64,000 nucleotides of DNA, taken from Sacculina carcini. Its lineage: Eukaryota; Arthropoda; Thecostraca; Sacculinidae. Below the pieces are notes generated by a model. That model was not told the origin of the DNA, searched no databases, and saw nothing but the letters and a program-made list of their open reading frames with translations. The DNA lies in assembly GCA_916048095.2 (NCBI GenBank), contig OU696583.1, positions 6,611,822 through 6,675,821 of the forward strand, read 5' to 3'. This document shows, piece after piece, positions 57,750-64,000 of the stretch. A program made the translations under genes and the position numbers. Position 1 is the stretch's first letter; every line of letters begins with the position of its first letter.

Positions 57750-60710
57750 TTACCAAACGTAATCACTTAGGTATCTCGCAGGGCCCCTTATTTTCTCGAA
57801 CCGTCTAAGATTTTCATTCGAGATAGACGTCGGTTGTCTAGGTTCAGGAGCTATCTCATGACGTCTTAACGTGTCAGTTCTCGTTGTCACATTGGGCCGA
57901 GACCGCGCTTCCACTTCTCGTGCAGCAGAATTGCTAGGTACATAAACCGGTATCGCCTCGTCTGTTCTACGTAACTGGCGTCTGTTTCTTCTGAATATAT
58001 TGCCTCCTACGCGCACCTCATAAGAACGAAAACCACGATCGGCTACACATTCTCCTAGAACCCACTCCTCCTTACCTGGAAGTTTCATCCGTACCGTGTC
58101 GCCTACTTTCAGAGGAGGAAGTAATCTGACAGAGTGACTTCTGTTGTACTGCACTCGTTGTTTGGCCTGGAGTTTAAGAAGATAATCTTTCACTCCGTAT
58201 GGCGACTGGGGCATCAACGACTGCCTGGTAACTGGCAAGAGAGTGCGGCATGCACGGCCGAATATAATTTGTGCGGGAGAATACCGGAAACCCTCTCGAG
58301 GTGTGTTTCGCCAGGTAAGCGAAGCCCATTAAGGATTTTGTGCGCTTTCAGCTGCTTTTCTGATGATATGCTTTACAGTTTTAACAGCGTTTTCCGCCTT
58401 ACCGTTAGATTGCGGGTATCTAGGGCTGGAATTAATATGAGTGATATCAGCGTACTTGGTAAACTCACGGAATTCACTACTCGAAAATTGTGGTCCATTG
58501 TCTGAAACTGATACTTCGTGGCAACCGAATCTCGCAAATATTGTGATCAATTTCTCCACTACCCCCGAGTATCCGTCCTATGCAAGACATCTAGTTCCAC
58601 GTTTGGACTCGGGTCAGCCGTTCATCACAAAATAAATTATTTCTTGCAGTGCCGCATCCTGCTGTGTAGCCTCTCGATACGCTTGCAAGCGTTCTGTGGA
58701 GACCGCAAGACCCTCCGTCATATGAATTTCAAGCGCCTGTAGGGCAGCCACTGACACAAGCTGTTCTCCTTGAGCTGCTCTACTGAGAGCGTATGTAATG
58801 ACAATGGTCGATCCTGGCTGGTAAACGATATCATAGTCTTATCGTTGTAAAGTCAATAGCATGCGCTGAAGGCGGAGTGGAGCGTCTCCTAGTGGCTTGG
58901 CATGTATAGCAAGCAGCGGTTTATCGTCCTTGTGGACCGTGACATGCCTGGCGTACACAAATTGATCCAGACGATGCATTGTGAATGCAACGGCTAGAAG
59001 CTCCTTCCCAATTTGAGAATATGCACGTTCGGTGGTGGACATAGATCTCGAGCAGTACATCACTGGTCGATTGTTTTGCAGTAGCACACCACCTAGCCCG
59101 GTGCTAAATTCATCGTACTGCACTGTGACGGGCAGATATGGGTCATAGAATGCGAGCACCGGTGCTACTGACAAAAGATATTTCACCTTTGCGAACGCGG
59201 CTTCACACTGGACACTCCAGTGCCATTCGTATTTACCACTCGTTAAGTCATGTAAGGGCGCTAAAGCGTGGACACGTTTGGTATATGCCGTGATAGGTAA
59301 GTTACTAGCACGAGGAATCGTTTCAGGTCTTGCTTGCTCTGTGGCCGTGGGTACTCCAGAATGGATTTCACCTTTGACGGTGACGGACGAAGCCCATTGG
59401 CGTCCAATACATGACCCATCCATTGGACTTCTTTCAGTTTATAGCGCAATTTTTCATAGTTTAACTTCAAGTTTCGCTCCAGAGCCCGCGTCAAAAACTC
59501 CCTCAGATTTTTATCATGATCTTTCTCTGCAGCCTCTTTTGTGAGAACCTTTTCATACACAATGAAATCATCTGCTATAACCTCCACTCCTGCCAGGCCC
59601 TCTGTCAATTCATGCATGAGGCGTTGCCACAGCTCCGGGGCACAAGAAACTCCACACGGCAGTCTATTATACTTATATCGCCCAAAGGGAGTGTGAAACG
59701 TGCATAGTAGTGATGATGCTTCTGACAAGCCCACCTGCGAAAATGCCGATAGCGCATCCACAAGGGAAAAACACTTAGCTCCCGTGAATTTATGGGTCAC
59801 CAAGTCAATGATGGGTGTGGGGTAGTGTTCCCTTTTAATAGCTTTATTGAGCGCTCTTGGGTCTAGGCATAGCCTGATATCACCGTTCGCCTTCTGTACG
59901 ATAACCAGATTTGACACCCATTCAGTGGGCTCAGTGACCTTACTGATTATACCTTTTTGTACTAACTCTTTGATTTTATCTTGCATTTGATCCCTCATAT
60001 GTATTCTCACACGACGAGGGGGTTCCGCTACTGGTCTGACTCGGTAATCAATCGAAATACAATAATCGGATAGCACGAGGCCCACTCTAGTTTCACCAAA
60101 CACATCCTGAAACTCTTGAAATACCCCTTCTCGTGGAAAACATTTTCTACTTTCAGCGCCCGGACGCAAATTGTTTGACGCACTAGGAGAATGTGTAGCC
60201 GATCGTGGTTTTCGTTCTTATGAGGTGCAAGTGGGAGGCAATATATTCAGAAGAAACAGACGCCAGTTACGTAGAACAGACGAGGCGATACCGGTTTATG
60301 TACCTTGCAATTCTGCTGCACGAGAAGTGGAAGCGCGGTCTTTTGTGCTTGAGCCAGCGTCAGGTCTGACTCTCTCAGCAATGCCTGCTGGGTGGCCTTG
60401 TCGGACACACCCATCACCAATCTGTCTCTAATCATTTCTCTGTGTCAGAGAACTCACAGTTGGCCGCCTGTCGTCTCAACGTCGCGACAAACGTGCTGAT
60501 ACTTTTACAGGTCTGCTGCACTCGCTGGTAGAAAATATACCGCTCGAGTACTACGTTTTTTCTGTGGTTGCAGTACTCATCAAAACACATCAACAGTGCA
60601 TCGAGACCATCGCTCTCCAACCACTGGAAATGTGAGGCAATCTCTTGTGCCTGTCGACCAATACAATTAAAAAACGTCCCAATCTGGACCTCCGCTGGTT
60701 TTTCACGCAA
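57750..60710 (-). pseudogene. Remains of gypsy gag and pol
   Basis: Minus-strand coding remains in the order expected for Ty3/gypsy. Near the 5' side lies a gag-like stretch (FFNCIGRQAQEIASHFQWLE; VMGVSDKATQQALL). Then come reverse transcriptase (LVIVQKANGDIRLCLDPRAL, FSLVDALSAFSQVGL, VIADDFIVYE), RNase H (FYDPYLPVTVQYDEFSTGLG) and integrase (DNGPQFSSSEF, YPQSNGKAENAVK, then a basic C-terminal part ending at 57750). Protease and part of gag were not recognised. It is a fossil with several breaks and no intact frame. Confidence 0.88.
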
Positions 60711-60897
60711 CTCTTTGGCCGCTGCAAAGTATGCCCAATCTCAACGCCACAGCTTCCACTCGTTTGCGAGCGATTTTGTGCATAAGTCCAATTCCGGAGG
60801 GGCTCGAGTCGCCATACCCGTAGAAAAATAATTCACGACAGCCGCTAGAAAAGTTAACACTGAATAATTATGGGTATCTATCCCATATCTGACACCA

Positions 60898-61082
60898 TGT
60901 GTCGTGTCAAGAAACGCGTGCAACAACGTAATGTGTATTGACCACAAGTGCTGTCAATGCAATGCTGCTCCGCGCTTCTAGAAACATGGACAGCGTGCAG
61001 TGTGCTCGTGCAAGATGACACCGCCGCTATATGATCTACATGAATGGAGACAATGCAATACAATGCAGACATACAAACGCAT

Positions 61083-61132
<50 letters not shown>

Positions 61133-61167
61133 ATATATACAGATATATCCTAATGCTACCCGCCACA
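60898..61167 (-). repeat. 5' LTR of the 57-61 kb gypsy element
   Basis: Close match to 57416-57739 except for a shorter (TA)n at 61092-61130. Confidence 0.88.
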
Positions 61168-61981
61168 TCTCCCCTTCTTACCAAACGTAATCACTTAGGT
61201 ATCTCGCAGGGCCCCTTATTTTCTCGAACCGTCTAAGATTTTCATTCGAGATAGACGTCGGTTGTCTAGGTTCAGGAGCTATCTCATGACGTACCCGCCA
61301 CAGGGTGCTGTATTTTCATTGCTAGCGTTACTGGCATTAATATTGTACCTATATGCATTGTTCGAGTGTATGATAATATGTTGAATCCGTGAATAACAAC
61401 AACAACAACAACAACACATGTATTTGGTATAGCGCTCTAATTATCATAGGCGCGAGGAACGGCTAGTTATAAAATGCACACAATGTGGAATTAACAAAAC
61501 AGTATCGCATAAACAAAGATATAAGCGGCGATATACTATGAAGGAACAACTGAATATAACTACGAATCAATAAATCAAACAGTTATTCACACAATATAAT
61601 TATTCATCAGAAGAGACACCGAGATGATATGAAGAAGAGAGTATGTTGTTATATAACTGGTAATAGAGCGCACGCTCGCACGTACACACATAGAGTGTAT
61701 GTATGTGTGTGTGCTGCCCTGAGTGTGGTTTTAGCTTGCGAGTGTTGTGTTGTCAAGGTCGAGTGAAGGTCACTGTGCTTGCGTGTGCGTACGCTGATTG
61801 GGTGTTGGTGGACTGACGTCACTGGTTTTGTGACGAGTATGTTCGCGTTTGAGCACTGAACGGTTGGACTGGTGAACACGGTGTGATCGAGGGTGGACGT
61901 GTTGTGTTGTGTGAAATATAGTGATTGATTTGTGCAGGTGTTGTTGCGTTTCGCTGCGACCTTCGTTTTTTTCCTACAATA

Positions 61982-61993
61982 AGCTATTTCGGC
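61982..61993 (+). other. Leader motif AGCTATTTCGGC shared with TRIM-like elements
   Basis: It lies four bases after the LTR end. The same 12 bases follow the 5' LTRs of the elements at 9436-11004 and 38387-40052 on their own strand. This is the primer-site position, but the motif does not begin TGG. Confidence 0.7.
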
Positions 61994-62003
61994 AATTGAG
62001 AAT

Positions 62004-64000
62004 ATGGACAGCAGATCTTCGGGAAGCTTATTTGCTGAAAGTAGAGTACTCATCAATTCTGCACAGCAATTCCAGTTGGCATTCGATGTAAGAATAATTT
62101 CGGAATACGATGGAACAAGTGACATCGTGGAATGGTGGCTCCGCACAGAGATGCTGTGCCAATTGCGTGGTGCTCCTGTTGAGTCAGTGGTGCCACTTCG
62201 ACTGACTAGTTGTGCTTTCTCAGTCTGGTCGGAGATGCCATCTGAACTCCGAGGAAATAGTGAAGCGGTGCGCAGTCGTCTGTACAGCGCATTTGGCATG
62301 GATAAGTACGCTGCGTATGATGCGTTCGTGGCCAGGAAATTGCGCGTTAATGAATGAGTCGATGTGTATCTGTCTGACTTGCGGCGATCGGCCACATTGC
62401 TTGGTGGTGTGATGACCAATGCATTGTGTTGCGCCTTTGTGTCTGGCCTACCAGACAACGTCCGCCAAATGATTCGCGCTGGTTCGAGGGCAGATGATTT
62501 AGACTTGGATAGCATAGTGTGTAGAGCCCGTGCTGTCCTGAGCGATGAACGCACTGTCGCCGCAGGTGCCACGGCCACGCCGTCAGTGCACACGCGTGTG
62601 TCACCAGTGGAACAAACCGAGTGTAGCAACGCGCCAGCAGTAGTCAACTGTGATTCTCCCTCTACTCACTGCACTTTGCCTACGCATGGTGACAGGCAGG
62701 TGCGTAATAACACTCGACCCAACTAGCGCCGTCGCTGCTGGACTTGCGGCAGTTTCACACACCGGTCTGCTGATTGTGCGGGAAACGGCAGAGGAGAGAA
62801 CACGTCAGCACCGGTGGTCTCTCCGCCATAGTAAATGATGCGCTACCAGCCGTTGATTGAATTGCCAACGGTCAACAGTGTCGAGCTTTAATTGATACCG
62901 GCTGCACTGACAATACTGTCTTTGCCAAATATTGTTCAGTATGAAAGAGACGACCGGTTGTATCGGTGACTCTAGGTGACGCGCGGATGAAGTGTGACGG
63001 TGTTTGTCAGCTTGAAGTAGTCACAAATGAAAATCACAAAGCAGAATTATTGGGACTGGTGGTGACTAAGCCACCACTAGGATTTGGTACGATTCTTGGT
63101 ATGCCAGGCATTGAAGCACTGGTTGGTGTGTCGGTGCATTCGCCAGCAGTGGTGCGCTTTTGCGGTTCGGCCCATTCTTCGTCATCAGACATGTGTATTG
63201 ATGCACCCGACTATCAGGCCGCTTTTCATTGTAGTGACGGTCATTGGCACGTTCGCTGGAAGTGGGCCCACTCAAAAGGACCAGAATGCTTGCGGAATCG
63301 CATTCACGAATATCACGTGCCTGCTCCTGCTCGTCAAGAATATGATGCCGAGCTAGCATCATGGATCAAACAGGGCTGGCTAGTGCCATATAACCCAGAA
63401 CAGCACGGGGAGGTTCGAGGTTTGGTGCCTCTCATGGCAGCTTTCCAAAAAAGTCGAGGTCATGCTCGTCCGGTGCTTGACTTCCGTGAGCTTAACAGCC
63501 ACTTGGACGCTCATACAGCAGACTCGGAAGTATGTGCAGAACAACTCCGCAGATGGCGACGACACGGCACCAAAATTGCAGTTGTAGATCTTCGTAGAGC
63601 CTATCTGCAGCTGAAGGTAGACAAAAGCTTGTGGGCTTACCAGACAGTGGTGGTAAATGGTCGTCGCTACCGCTTGACAAGGCTCGGTCTTGGACTGAGT
63701 GTTGCTCCGTCTGTGATGCGGGCTGTGGTGCACGCAGTGCTAGAAAAAGACGCACTCATTAAGGAGGCAGTACTGTCGTTTGTAGATGACTTGCTTGTCA
63801 ATGAGGACGTAATTTCAGCAGAAAAAGTAGTTGAACACTTCCGTGCCTGTGGTCTGGATTGCAAGCCTCCAGAACGTGTCAACACTGCCTCGGGCGCTCG
63901 TGCGTTAGGTCTCCGTGTTAACGCAGTAGGAGGAAAGTTATTATGGCGGCGCGATTCTTCATTTGGTGACTTACCGACAAAAATCACTCGCCGATCGTTG
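62004..64000 (+). pseudogene. Remains of gag and pol of the 61-64 kb element
   Basis: A gag-like start MDSRSSGSLFAESRV with WWLRTEMLCQLRGAP; a CCHC zinc knuckle (CWTCGSFTHRSADC) near 62736; an aspartic protease motif LIDTGCTDN near 62890; and a reverse transcriptase with PVLDFRELN (about 63470), VVDLRRAYLQLKVD and FVDDLLVNE (about 63780) running to the window edge. This reverse transcriptase type is common in invertebrate and flatworm gypsy-like elements. RNase H and integrase would lie beyond the window. The long minus-strand frame over the same region (61649-62647) is antisense noise. Confidence 0.82.

Larger units (their letters stand above)
57416..61302 (-). mobile_element. Rearranged Ty3/gypsy element, broken
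   Basis: Repeats 57416-57739 and 60898-61167 are the LTRs. They start TG, end CA and contain (TA)n runs of different length. Exact duplication GGGTG flanks the whole (57411-57415, 61303-61307). On the minus strand the 5' LTR is followed by TGGTGTCAGATATGGGATAG, a primer site beginning TGG, and GGTAAGAAGGGGAGA precedes the 3' LTR. Beyond the right LTR, 61168-61302 repeats the end of the internal region plus an 11-bp LTR tip. An inverted internal duplication is also present. The copy is broken in several places. Confidence 0.88.
61308..64000 (+). mobile_element. Gypsy-like LTR element, 5' part, broken, runs off the window
   Basis: The probable 5' LTR ends ...TTTTTCCTACA at 61978. Its left limit is not fixed, because the partner LTR lies outside. 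The leader AGCTATTTCGGC follows at 61982-61993. Coding remains run gag, zinc knuckle, protease, reverse transcriptase in order on the plus strand. It looks broken in a few places. Confidence 0.75.

Noticed and set aside
61649-62647. 332-codon minus-strand open frame
   Set aside because: Antisense to LTR and gag remains of a plus-strand element; low-complexity Thr/Ser/His content and no domain.
57416-64000. Envelope gene downstream of pol
   Set aside because: No membrane-protein-like frame follows integrase in the 57-61 kb element, and the 61-64 kb element leaves the window before that point.

Overview
This is a gene-poor, transposon-saturated stretch of an animal (metazoan) nuclear genome, probably an invertebrate. 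The evidence is eukaryotic-only element families (Helitrons, hAT, pogo/Tigger-like elements, tRNA-derived SINEs, Ty3/gypsy retrotransposons), long (TA)n and (CA)n microsatellites, and the absence of any prokaryote-style gene layout. I could not name the species. Only two short segments look as if they might be host exons: a MIC13/QIL1-like open frame at 29.7 kb (+) and a signal-peptide plus Pro/Thr-repeat open frame at 51.8-52.1 kb (-).

Layout. 0-1.9 kb: no gene seen. 1.9-11.9 kb: a relic hAT transposon with a broken SCAND3/ZBED5-type transposase, into which three elements have jumped: a whole-looking 5.6-kb Ty3/gypsy element (2002-7557, TSD GGTAA), a non-autonomous LTR element (9436-11004, TSD GGGTA) and a Tigger-like MITE (11213-11644, TSD TA). 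11.9-28.6 kb and 31.5-49.2 kb: a large array of non-autonomous Helitrons in both orientations. Each full unit has a 5' end TCTATATATATAAAAGAG, a (CTGT)n microsatellite, a body of ~340-bp tandem modules, then a ladder of GC-rich hairpins (CCGC-CCGTCGT-GCGG and its complement, roughly 90 by eye across the window) in AT-rich DNA, and a 3' end CTAG. At several junctions the CTAG of one unit directly abuts the TC of the next. A second non-autonomous LTR element (38387-40052, TSD CAGTT) interrupts the array and carries a 298-bp-arm palindrome.

28.6-31.5 kb is the largest non-Helitron island. 49.2-57.4 kb is a nested zone: tRNA-Val-type SINEs, two copies of a TAGAGATGC-ended hAT element, CAGTGGCGGCGC-type MITEs and a TAGGGATGTC-ended hAT element. 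At 52.4-55.7 kb they lie five deep inside each other, with 8-bp duplications at three of the levels. 57.4-61.3 kb is a rearranged, broken Ty3/gypsy copy on the minus strand (TSD GGGTG). 61.3-64.0 kb is the 5' part of another broken gypsy-like element on the plus strand that leaves the window. Its leader motif AGCTATTTCGGC matches the two non-autonomous LTR elements, so its family may have supplied their enzymes.

Functionally the window is a record of transposition, not a set of cooperating genes. The most unusual parts are the Helitron array with perfect end-to-end junctions and reiterated 3'-end hairpins, and the retroelement palindrome that seems to have been seeded by a 7-bp inverted repeat still visible in its sister copy. 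No Helitron Rep/helicase gene was seen, so the array must be mobilised, if at all, from elsewhere.
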